Of a stretch of DNA of 64,000 nt, positions 55,701-64,000 are shown in pieces. The stretch comes from Annona cherimola (taxonomy: Eukaryota > Streptophyta > Magnoliopsida > Magnoliales > Annonaceae). The stretch lies in NCBI GenBank assembly GCA_030490835.1, contig CM059972.1, positions 7,470,264 to 7,534,263 of the forward strand. Reading direction: 5' to 3'. The position numbers and the translations under genes were made by a program. The stretch's first letter is position 1; every line of letters begins with the position of its first letter. Below the pieces are notes generated by a model. The model was not told the origin of the DNA, made no database searches, and worked only from the letters and a program-made list of their open reading frames with translations.

Positions 55701-57345
55701 GGTTATTGAACTGCAGAAAGCCTTGCTCCAATTCTGCATTTTCACCTTCCTCGGTTTGCTGCCTAATTGGTTTCTCAGGCTGATGGACTGATTGACGGTT
55801 CCTTGGTGATGGTGGTTGATGGGAACCTGATGTCTTGTTGCCTTGAGTTTCCATAGCCCGTTTCATACTCTTAATCTCCTCCCGGAGGTCATGAATGAGC
55901 TGAGACTTGGGTGTAAGAACCTCTTCTTCTTCGCCCACCATGTAAGAGGCTTCAAATTGACCTCTTGGGAGGGCGGCCTTGATCCCTTCAGGATGAGAGA
56001 GGCTACAGAATGGCGGTGTAATGGGCATTGTGGCTGCCCTTGACCGGGTTAACATTTCCGACGCTTTGGAAGTGCTTGGCTGGGTGAGGTCCACCATGTT
56101 GACTTCTGTCGTCTGGAGGAGACGTCTCCTCCTTTTAGCTTCCCTCTTTGGGTGCGTCATCCGGTGCTCTCCTCGGAATGGGGCCACAACAGGCGCATAA
56201 GTCATATCCTCTTTCAGTCTGATCAACGAGGCGAATTGATTTTCGTGTATAAAGTTAGGGATCAGCCTGAGCACCGAACGTGAATACGTTGTATGGCGCT
56301 TCTGAGGATACTGCCACTTGATAGAGAGTCTTGGCTTTTGAGGCACTCTCAATTTGCGAGTGTTCTGTTGTGGCTTCTTTTGCGGCCTACCCCTTTGTCG
56401 GGGGTGTGAGAATAGCCTATGCCTTGGTCCTGGTGGCAGTGGCGATGAAGCCTTCAAGTTTAACTGGGAAGTTGTTTTCCCGAACTGCTTTTTCTGCTGC
56501 GCTTTTCTCCTTTGTTTCCTTGATACGTGATGAGAAACCGTCACTATGTTGGCAGTATCATAGTGACCTGGAGATTTGACTCTAGCTTGTGAGCTAGATG
56601 GAGCATGGGTTGACTGATGGGGCGAATGCGTCGGGTCAGGGATGACGAATCGCAGGGTGCCTAAACCGGATCGGACAATAATAGGTCCTTGCGGCTTGAA
56701 TTGGTCGTCCCCTCCATCGGCCAATGGAGCCTCCAACTGAGAAAACTTGGTTTCTCTTCTTAACTTCTTCCGCTCCTGGGTGTCACTTTGGTTAAATCGG
56801 GGGGCTAGGTCAACAACCCTTGAGGCAGCCCGACCAAATTGGCGAGTGATGGTGCATCGAACAGAATTTAGCACAGTTTTGCCCCCTTTTCGGGGAACAT
56901 TGGCTTTTGGGTGGCTAGTTGGCGCTAGCCTAGTTGCAGTAGATTGTCTCGCAGACCTTTTTATGGAATGGGACTGCAAAACAGGTTGTCCTGCAGGCTG
57001 TTGTGCTGCTGGTTGGGCTGGTGCAGCAAGCCGGTGGGCGGACTTCTTGGCATAGTCTGACTGTCGAGCAGGCGGGCCCATTCGGATGGGCGCCTGCAGA
57101 GACTTTGTTGGTTGAATAGGAGTGGTCTTCGAGCCTTGAACAATAAGAGGCTCCTTGAGTAGTGCAGATCGGTCTCTTCTTTGCTTGATCGCTGCAGGAG
57201 AGTAGTCAACTAGTCGATAGACACGGTGCTCCGGCTTCTCTGGTACACGAATAAAATGATGCGGGATAGCTGCATCCATGTGGTCTGGCTCAGAAATGAC
57301 AAAACCACCATTAGGCAAAAATTCGAAAGCCATCGAATGTGCCAT
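52779..57345 (-). pseudogene. Element B gag polyprotein with three gag-core-like modules
   Basis: From the ATG at 57345 (MAHSMAFEFLPNGG) one frame continues to 54430 with two in-frame stops (TGA at about 55279, TAA at about 55018). A frame change near 54485 then opens a 568-codon frame to 52779. The N-terminal 600 residues are basic and low in order. Module 1 (about 55430-55020) has LSGDAFQWYISL, RTWEEMKEMF and YITRWQRAANRC. A zinc knuckle of the C-X2-H-X4-H-X4-C type (CSFHRYVGHPTKKC) follows at 54738-54697. Module 2 (54224-53931) has FRYSLRESVMSWYQD, EWVILIDAFLVRFLS and YVNYLRD. Module 3 (53597-53211) has FVLSLAHDSCALLWISSL, SWEEFVDMFILRF and YDYILRWINC. The C-terminus (LKRLPARLSIYDALQLSQEA) is the usual link to the protease. 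Repeated gag cores in one polyprotein are unusual. Confidence 0.7.
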
Positions 57346-57440
57346 GAAGTCTGCAAAGGAGCATTTCAGAGTGTTAGGTTCGAGAAAATAAGCATATAAA
57401 GACCATAGTTTTCAGCTCTTAAAGATGAAGGGAGAATGTT

Positions 57441-57457
57441 TCACGTCGGGTTCACCA
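57441..57457 (-). other. Probable primer-binding site and LTR end of element B
   Basis: The minus strand reads GGCCGGAACA, then AA, then TGGTGAACCCGACGTGA. The CA end, two-base spacer and TGG start are the standard arrangement of an LTR end and primer-binding site. This lies about 100 bp before the gag ATG. The site differs from that of element A, so B belongs to another lineage. Its LTR would extend upward from 57460, but the other LTR is not in the window and the boundary is unknown. Confidence 0.55.
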
Positions 57458-57814
57458 TTTGTTCCGGCCTCGTGAGAAATAAAAATATATTATTCAAAAT
57501 TCATTCTTTCTTAGTTGAATGTAAAATTGTTTTCCCTGCGGCTTTGAGAATAAATGCTTAATTAATTTCCCAGCAAAATTTTAAAGCATCTAATTCTTTA
57601 ACCGAGTCCGAAAAATACATCACAGAAATATTTTGCATTGTGTTCCACATTCTGATTTTACATCTCTAGCGAGAAAACCCTTGATTAAAAGAGCGGAATA
57701 CAATGGTCCATAAAAAATGCTTAACAATAATGAAGTGCGTAGAAGATCCTTCAACGTCTTTACAAGTGCACGAAAAATCGTGTCTAACAAAAATATAAAG
57801 ATAAATGAGTACAC

Positions 57815-57985
57815 TTCGCCCCGCGCCGTGACTCGAATGTGAGGTACACGACGCCACGCGCCATGACTTGAATATGAGGTACATGACGCCACGCGCCATG
57901 ACTTAAATGTGAGGTACACGACGCCACGCGCCATGACTTGAATATGAGGTACATGACGCCACGCGCCATGTCTTAAATGTGAGTT
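57815..57985. repeat. Tandem repeat, 35-bp unit with alternating variants
   Basis: Units start GACGCCACGCGCCATGACTT at 57850, 57885, 57920 and 57955, with a partial one before them. Two variants alternate (TTGAATATGAGGTACAT and TTAAATGTGAGGTACAC), so the higher-order unit is 70 bp. The overlapping frames are an artefact of the repeat. It lies in the presumed LTR or leader of element B. Confidence 0.85.
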
Positions 57986-58254
57986 TACGCTTAGCCCGTC
58001 GACCAGCGATGACTCGGTTTTGGGAACTAGTGAGGGGCCCGTCGGCTACACTAGTGACCCTACACAGCAAACTAAGTGCGCTCTTAGCTTCTGGATTTAC
58101 ACAGCAGACCAGCGTGTCCCGCTTTCAGCTTCTGTATTTATACAAGAAACCAGCGTCTCCCGCATTCAGCCTCTGGATTGAACAATTGGGTGGTTTTACC
58201 AAGAAATGGATTCAACCGAATTTAAAAAGTATGTTTGGGTCATTTTTGACCAAT

Positions 58255-58735
58255 TAAAAAGGTTTGGGCCCCAACTGGGCTTGTTGAAAAGAGTTTGGGC
58301 CTTCTTGGGCTTTTTGGAGATTTTTGTGCCATCTTGGGCTTTTTGGAGATTTTTAGGCCATCTTGGGCTTTTTGGAGGGTTTTGAGCCATCTTGGGCTTT
58401 TTGGAGATTTTTAGGCCATCATGGGCTTTTTGGAGATTTTTAGGCCATCATGGGCTTTTTGGAAAGTTTTGAGCCATCTTGGGCTTTTTGGAGATTTTTA
58501 GGCCATCATGGGCTTTTTGGAGAGTTTTGAGCCATCTTGGGCTTTTTGGAGATTTTTAGGCCATCATGGGCTTTTTGGAGATTTTTAGGCCATCATGGGC
58601 TTTTTGGAGAGTTTCGAGCCATCTTAGGCTTTTTGGAGGGTTTCGAGCAATCTTGGGTTTTTTGGAGATTTTTGTGCCATCTTGGGCTTTTTGAAGAGTT
58701 TTTGGCCGTCTTGGGCTTGCTCGGACATTAAGGCT
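58255..58735. repeat. Minisatellite, 29-30 bp unit, about 16 copies
   Basis: The unit is close to TTTTTAGGCCATCATGGGCT plus TTTTGGAGA. Variants change ATCATGG to ATCTTGG and TTAGG to TTGAG or TTGTG. The array is continuous and head to tail. The period is not a multiple of three throughout, so it is not a coding repeat. Confidence 0.9.
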
Positions 58736-58773
58736 CGGATTGAGTGAAGAGGTCATCATTTTTTTTTTCTTTG

Positions 58774-58804
<31 letters not shown>

Positions 58805-58809
58805 ATAGA

Positions 58810-59990
58810 AAGATAGTTAGCCCTGCGTATCAACTTAACCCACTGTTTGAGGAGTATCTACTCAGGCAAAAGTATATGAAAATTCTTTTTTTTTTATAAT
58901 ATATATATTTTTGAAAGTCTAAAAATATATATATTTTTTTTTGGAGCCCGTGGGGCAAATACATATATATTTTTTTGAAGGCCCGCGGGACAAAATATTC
59001 ATTTTTGGAGGCCCGCGGGGTATTTATATAATCTTAGAAATCAAAATCTCAATTTTTGGACGCCTTTGAATATATATGTATATTTTGATATATTTTTATA
59101 TATAGAAAATACTCATATATTTATTTTTATTTCTTAAGGAGAAAATATACTTAACCCGTGTGTCAATTCAACCCGCCACTCGGGGAGTATCCACGTTGGG
59201 AAAAGTAGTTTTTTTGAAAATAATATATATGTATATATATATATATTTATATATATATAATATACACATATATATTTTTATTTTATTTTTAAAAGAGAAA
59301 ATATACTTAACCCGTGTATCAATTCAACCCGCCAGTCGGGGAGTATCCACGTTGGGAAAAGTAGTTTTTTTGAAAATAATATATATGTATATATAGATAT
59401 ATATTTATAATATACATATATATATCTTTATTTTATTTTTTTAAAAGAGAAAATATACTTAACCCGTGTGTCAATTCAACCCGCCAGTCGGGGAGTATCC
59501 ACGTTGGGAAAAGTAGTTTTTGAAAATAATATATATATGTATATATAGATATATATTTATAATATACATATATATATCTTTATTTTATTTTTAAAAGAGA
59601 AAATATACTTAACCCGTGTGTCAATTCAACCCGCCAGTCGGGGAGTATCCACGTTGGGAAAAGTAGTTTTTGAAAATAATATATATATGTATATAGAGAT
59701 ATATATATATATAATATACACATATATATTTTTATTTTATTTTTAAAAGAGAAAATATACTTAACCCGTGTGTCAATTCAACCCGCCAGTCGGGGAGTAT
59801 CCACGTTGGGAAAAGTAGTTTTTGAAAATAATATATATATGTATATATAGATATATATATATATAATATACACATATATATTTTTATTTTATTTTTAAAA
59901 GAGAAAATCTACTTAACCCGTGTGTCAATTCAACCTGCCAGTCGGGGAGTATCCACATTGGGAAAAGTAGTTTTTTTGAAAATAATATAT
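58810..59990. repeat. Satellite-like tandem array, ~152-bp unit, six copies plus relics
   Basis: The conserved part of the unit starts TTAACCCGTGTGTCAATTCA and continues through CCGCCAGTCGGGGAGTATCC to GGGAAAAGTAG. It occurs at about 59151, 59307, 59459, 59609, 59761 and 59913. A diverged relic lies at about 58828. The rest of each unit is an AT microsatellite. Spacing is 150-156 bp, near a nucleosome repeat. The array sits upstream of element B gag and may be part of its LTR. Confidence 0.9.
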
Positions 59991-60251
59991 ATATATATAT
60001 TTTATATATATATATAAGAAAAAAACTCTCTTTTTTTTTTTAGCTAAAAGAAAAGAAAAAATATATATATATATATATATGGAGAACTCACGTTCTCTCT
60101 TCTTTGAGCGCGGGAGAGCTCGTCTTCGTTCTCCGCTCGAAGTTCTCTCCCGTTCTCCGTTGTTTTCGTTGTTGTTCTTGTCTTTGCCGAACTGCGGCTA
60201 TTTATAGGCTTTCGCCGGGTCTGGGATGGGTTCCGCGGCTGCCGTCGTTCC

Positions 60252-60368
60252 CGCGGAACTTCAGATTTCGTTGCCGCGGAACTGTGTCCACGCGGAACTT
60301 CAGATTTTGTTACCGCGGAACTGTGTCCACGCGGAACTTCAGATTTCGTTGCCGCGGAACCTCGTTGC
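60252..60368. repeat. Tandem repeat, 39-bp unit, three copies, CG-rich
   Basis: Units beginning CGCGGAACTTCAGATTTCGT occur at 60252, 60291 and 60330. They lie at the edge of the captured gene mosaic. The unit contains CCGCGGAACTGTG. The period is a multiple of three, so each strand shows a repetitive open frame, but no protein family is recognisable. Confidence 0.85.
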
Positions 60369-60484
60369 TTGGGTACCAAGCTACACTTGCGCGGAACCGC
60401 TTTCGCGTAGAGCACATTTTCGCAGAACATTTTTCTCATCAAGGTACTGCGCGGGGATGACAAGCTTGATCACATGCTCTTTGA

Positions 60485-60641
60485 GATCGGCGGCAATCTC
60501 CCTCGACGCTTCGATCCTCCTGAGCTCAATGAGACCCATACCAGCGGCAGAAATTGCCTCAGAGATGAGCTTGGCGGACTCGCTCTCTTCCTCGGCCCTG
60601 ATGATGGCGGCCTTCCGCTCCTGCTCTTCCTCTGCTCGCCG
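60485..60641 (-). pseudogene. Captured prohibitin fragment
   Basis: The minus strand encodes EEQERKAAIIRAEEESESAK followed by LISEAISAAGMGLIELRRIE and ASREIAADL. This is the C-terminal coiled-coil region of plant prohibitins (usual form: AIIRAEGESESAKLIS...GMGLIELRRIEASREIA), which scaffold the mitochondrial inner membrane. Only about 50 residues remain. The sequences on either side do not continue the protein. It is joined directly to the EXO70 fragment on the same strand. It is a fragment and not a gene. Confidence 0.85.
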
Positions 60642-60730
60642 GAATCTGACGCCATGGCTCAGCTCCGCTGCTCTCCCTTCTCTGCTACTCGCGCCTTCAC
60701 CAAAACGCGCGCATTTTCCACAAATGCCCC

Positions 60731-61418
60731 TCACCAACCGTCCGTGACTTTCTCCCTGGGGCTGTCATTCTTCTTCAGGATCTGCTCTAGCATCTGCCGG
60801 GACCCGCAGGCGGCTCGAATGCAGACGCCGCCGGGGACGGCCGCCTTGGCCGGGTCTCGCCGGATGAGATTCTCCAGTTCCATGAAAATCTCCCGTATCG
60901 CTTCTTCGAGCAGCCATAAGATCGTGCCAGCCTCTGTTCGGATCGAAGTCGTAGCTTTTCCGCCGTCGGTGGTTCGGATCGAGCGGATGAGACTCCCTGC
61001 TCTGATCACTGTCCGGAACTCGTCCTCCGGCCGGAACATGGCCTGCTGGAGGAGCTCGTTGGCGCAGCCGAGGCAGGCTGCGATTTGGCTTCTAGGAGGG
61101 TAGCTGGTCCCAGACGTGCGTAGTGGCGAGCAGCTCGTCGATGGTCTGGAGGAAGGTGGCGGAGTCGGCGGCGTTGGACCAAATGGGGCGGTCGGAGGAG
61201 ACGAAGGAGGAGATGTGTCGTTCGACGGATTTGACAGTCTGGTCGAGAGTGAGAGGATCGTTGTCAAAGAACTTGTCAGAGAACTTGTTGCGGGAGAAGC
61301 GTCCGTCGAAGGCGGAGAAGATCTGGAGGATGTCGCCGGTCATGGTCTTGGTGCGTCCGAGCGTCTTGGCGATGTGGCAGGCCTCCGCGGTAAGCTTGTC
61401 TTCGCCGTTTTCTCCCAT
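60731..61418 (-). pseudogene. Captured EXO70 (exocyst subunit) fragment, deleted and frameshifted
   Basis: The ATG at 61418 opens MGENGEDKLTAEACHIAKTL, then DILQIFSAFDGRFSR and ERHISSFVSSDRPIWSNAAD. This is the N-terminus of plant EXO70B-type exocyst subunits. The frame stops at 61092. The match then continues in another frame with ACLGCANELLQQAMFRPEDE, ELENLIRRDPAK and RAACGSRQMLEQIL. In complete EXO70 proteins these last two motifs are separated by more residues, so an internal deletion is present. About 215 of over 600 residues remain. Exocyst subunits tether secretory vesicles, but this copy cannot be functional. Confidence 0.85.
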
Positions 61419-61573
61419 GGAATTCTTCCTCTGCCACAAGCGACGGGGTTCCACCAGCCCACTTACCGTCCCTGGATAGTGGCCTATTTCCGTCTGAATA
61501 AAACCCAGAGCTCCTCTCCTTCGATTTTGGGTAATGAATCCTCAGCTCGCAGGGGAATCTTCTCAACGGCACA

Positions 61574-61710
61574 GTGCCGGTGTTTCTGACGAATCTGAAA
61601 GAGCTGGTGTAGCTCAATCTCGGATACAACCCTTTCCAAGGCGGGCCTCTGCCGGCGAATATCGGCAAACTTGTCAAGCTGGAGAATATCTTTATGGCCA
61701 GCAGCAATCC
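61574..61710 (+). pseudogene. Captured LRR receptor-kinase fragment
   Basis: The plus strand reads VPVFLTNLKELV, a stop, LNLGYNPFQGGPLPANIGKL and VKLENIFMASSN. This is the leucine-rich repeat pattern of HAESA-like receptor kinases (LNLGYNPF..GPLP..IG.L..LENLF). One in-frame TAG interrupts it. It lies on the opposite strand to the EXO70 and prohibitin fragments. The downstream sequence to about 62300 is GC-rich and may hold further decayed cargo, but it was not identified. Confidence 0.7.
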
Positions 61711-62365
61711 AAATCGTTCAGGGATCGCGTTCTTCAGCTCTCCATCCTCCCCCAATCAATCTCAAACGCAATTTGCCTCTCCTTTTCAAGTCGTTGGACT
61801 CGCTCCGGGTCTAGTGCCTGCGTTTGACGGTACGGCCGGCGATCTCCAATGGGTTGGCGCGGAGCCTAAGAATAAGAAACTGAAGGAGCAGAATTTCCTG
61901 GAGAACTCACAGATCTCATCCGTGGATTTCTTGCAGACTCGATCGGTTTCAACAGGGCTCGGGCTCTCTCTCGATGGCCGTTGCATGGCTTCCTCCTTAT
62001 CCGGTGATGCCGTCGGCGACTTCTGACTTTCGCTCGATTGCTGCGTTTCCGGCAAACTCGAATTCCTGTTCTGATGGCTGCGAGAAGGAGATGGGGATTC
62101 CTGCCGATCAACGCGAGAGGCGGCTCTACTCCTGGTTCCGCCGCTGGCTTTCTCCGAAACTCTTTTTTTTTTTTTTTTTCACCTTCGTGCATCGAATTCG
62201 CTTCCGACTGCCCCACTGGAAGAGAAAATCCGTTTCTAGAGCTCTTTGGTTCTTCCCTTTCGCAGGCTCTTTTTTTTTTATATATATATATGAGCCGGGA
62301 AGATGGTGGGAAGATGCGCCTCTCTTTCGAGAACTCCTTCGGGGAAATGAAGAAACCCACCTCCC

Positions 62366-62551
62366 TGCCTTATCGATCTCGCGGACGTGGAGGTCGGGAA
62401 GGAATACGAGTTGGTGGGCGACATACTCCAGCGGTTATCGGATGGGATACCAGCTGGCCCAATGCTCTCCGGCCGTGCTGCCAGGATGTTCAGTCCCGGG
62501 GAGATCAAGTCCGGCTTCAGTATCTCCGGCGTCTCCGAATTCGCGAGCTGA
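62366..62551 (+). pseudogene. Probable captured GH3-like fragment joined to unknown sequence
   Basis: The plus strand encodes CLIDLADVEVGKEYELVGDI. It matches the conserved GH3 acyl-acid amido synthetase segment (VDLADVKVGKEYELV...GDIL), with the stretch between ELV and GDIL missing. The frame then continues through about 40 residues I cannot place (PMLSGRAARMFSPGEIKSGF) to a TGA. The short match means the GH3 call is tentative. GH3 enzymes conjugate hormones such as auxin to amino acids. Confidence 0.5.
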
Positions 62552-62757
62552 GAACGATGCCAACACCGGTGCTGGCCGGACTCCGAGCCTAGTCCCGTGG
62601 AAGATGATTGTCGTCGTCGGCGGCGACTTGGAACGACCCATAGATGCCGAACTGACGTATTTGCGAATTTCATCGCCGCCTGCTGCTCCGACGGATGTCG
62701 CCGGTCAACAGATGGCAATCGGCAACCGGGCCCTCGCCGTCGAACACCCCATTCGTG

Positions 62758-62828
62758 TTTTATTTTTATTTATTTTTATTTATTTATTTATTTATTATTA
62801 TTATTATTATTTTTTCATTTATTTATTT

Positions 62829-62861
<33 letters not shown>

Positions 62862-62865
62862 CAAA
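62758..62865. repeat. TTTA/TTA microsatellite
   Basis: About 108 bp of TTTA and TTA units form two blocks separated by TTTTTTCATTTA. It lies between the captured gene mosaic and the returning LTR sequence, near the junction of the complex. Confidence 0.85.
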
Positions 62866-62876
62866 ATATACCCCAT

Positions 62877-63325
62877 CATTGGGCCATTTGAAGGCTTCGG
62901 ACTTGATCCATATACTTGAGCTTGGCGGGCTCCTTCCGTAGTGGGCTAGAACTTGGTGGGCTAGAGCTTGGCTAAGCCCGTTGTTTTGGGTGGGCCGTTG
63001 TGAAGGCCCAAAGTTGTTGAGAAACCCACTTCTGAGGCTTGGTAGGCTGGATCTGGTAGGCTAAAGCTTAGCTAAGCCCGTTTGCTGTGTCTGGTGGGCT
63101 GCTTTGTGGAGCCCGTTGGGGTGGCCTGTAGGAGCTTCGCTCTTTGTGGGCCGGACCTGGTTTGTTAAAAAAGCCTGCTTCGAGGCTTGGTGGAGCTTCG
63201 CTCCCGTGGGCTGAGTTCGGAAGGGCCTGTTTAGCTTGCTTGAACCTCCTTTTGCCTTGAATTTGTTTGGGCTTGGGACCTTTTCTATTTTATCCATTTT
63301 TTGGCCCAAAGGTGGGGTGTCAACA
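62877..63325 (-). mobile_element. LTR fragment, 5' part, matching 43980-44455
   Basis: From 63325 downward the minus strand starts TGTTGACACCCCACC and follows the complete LTR to about 62877, with a small deletion near 62905. It is followed outside by TATATATAC. It lacks a primer-binding site or polypurine tract next to it. It is best read as the outer part of the split 5' LTR of element A. Confidence 0.8.
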
Positions 63326-64000
63326 TATATATACAGTGTAAAATATCCAAGTATGTAGATCATGTGTCCCACCGAAAAAATGATGGTTGGTAATTAGCAT
63401 GGGCACTTATTTGGGCCTATTCATAATGACCCACACAACGGTTTTGCTATAGTCTGCCACCAATTTTCCAAGCTTATGACAGTTTATTTCTGTGATACCA
63501 AATTCATTTCGACGTTTATTTTCAAATACATTACAAGTTCTATTTTTCCACTGCAAAAGATATACAACAAATATCGTGGAATGTAGCTCTTTTTTGTTTG
63601 CGGACAACATATATTTGGTTGTATTAAATGTATTTTTGCCACAATTGGTTATTTAGAGTTTGTTCTAAGGTATATAAGGGTCTTAAATGGAATAGGAGAA
63701 ATGAAATGAGATTATTGAAATTTAAAAAAAAATTGGTATTAAAAATAGGAATTATATTGGAAATTGAAAAAATTACCTCAAAATACATTTTTTTTATGTC
63801 ATTCACCTCTCATTCAAGTTTCTTGAACAGGCCCTACCACAAGGCTACTCTGAAATAGTAACATTTTGCTAAATGTAGCTAATTTTATAGCTCAAAAGCA
63901 GCCAAAAATTTAATACATTTTATTAAATTTTGGTAATGTACACCTACATTTGGAGCAGTTCAAGTGGGTCTCGCTATTATTACAACAGCAGTTCAGATGA
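63326..64000. other. Right flank of the complex, AT-rich, no gene
   Basis: After the LTR fragment the sequence resembles the AT-rich intergenic DNA on the left of the window. No gene, MITE or repeat could be defined here. Short frames on both strands have no recognisable motif. Confidence 0.45.

Larger units (their letters stand above)
43316..63325 (-). mobile_element. Nested LTR-retrotransposon complex, about 20 kb
   Basis: The complex is bounded by LTR sequence of one family: the end of a complete LTR at 43316 (TGTAGCACCC) and the start of another at 63325 (reverse strand TGTTGACACC). The flanks CATAT and TATAT match at four of five bases, in keeping with one original insertion. All gag and protease frames lie on the minus strand. 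From 63325 downward the order is: first part of the LTR, captured gene fragments, satellite-like repeats, element B gag and protease, rest of the LTR (split by a hAT element), element A leader and gag, polypurine tract, and complete LTR. No reverse transcriptase, RNase H or integrase was recognised anywhere, so both elements are non-autonomous or decayed. The zinc-knuckle and protease motifs and the element A primer-binding site type resemble the Ty3/gypsy Tat-Ogre group. Confidence 0.75.

Noticed and set aside
57620..57969. Overlapping frames with repeated MARGVVYLTFKSW-like peptides
   Set aside because: The 35-bp tandem repeat generates these frames. The unit is not a multiple of three and no protein family fits.
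60060..62760. Helitron as carrier of the captured gene mosaic
   Set aside because: No Rep/helicase frame, no 3' hairpin with CTRR end and no TC start could be located, so the carrier type is left open.

Overview
This is nuclear DNA from a flowering plant. It has spliced genes with GT..AG introns, AT-rich intergenic DNA, dense miniature transposons and nested LTR retrotransposons. The GC-rich coding exons of the pectinesterase gene, set in very AT-rich surroundings, lean towards a monocot, but the species cannot be fixed from the sequence. No rRNA gene, intact tRNA gene or CRISPR array was seen.

Three host genes can be supported. (1) A two-exon gene on the minus strand (379-3019) for an unrecognised 174-residue, lysine-rich plant protein. 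(2) A nine-exon gene on the minus strand (7711-12721) for a 236-residue, tail-anchored ubiquitin-conjugating enzyme E2 of the UBE2J2/UBC33-UBC34 type. All splice junctions and phases could be reconstructed. (3) A two-exon pectinesterase gene on the plus strand (32338-37757) for a 509-residue pre-pro-enzyme with an inhibitor-like pro-region. Its 3.9 kb intron is full of nested MITEs.

Between and inside the genes lie non-autonomous DNA transposons. At least ten copies of one Tourist-like (PIF/Harbinger) MITE family carry 3-bp target duplications, several of them nested. There are CACTA-type elements at 16.5-17.2, 19.2-20.6 and 28.6-29.0 kb. Two related hAT-type elements (40146-41870 and 50051-52034) have 8-bp target duplications. 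Several foldback elements and a SINE with a 20-bp target duplication (42140-42365) complete the set.

From 43316 to 63325 the window is a nested retroelement complex of about 20 kb, read on the minus strand. The outer element A has one complete LTR (43316-44455), a polypurine tract, a primer-binding site, a gag-like reading frame with one stop, and no visible RT or integrase. Its other LTR is split. One piece (49709-52141) is itself split by a hAT element, and the other (62877-63325) lies 10.7 kb away. Between the pieces sits a second, truncated element B. Its long gag frame appears to hold three gag-core-like modules and a zinc knuckle, followed by a broken aspartic protease. Upstream of B are satellite-like tandem repeats and a GC-rich mosaic of captured host gene fragments: prohibitin, EXO70, an LRR receptor kinase and a GH3-like enzyme. 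This mosaic and the multi-module gag are the most unusual parts of the window.
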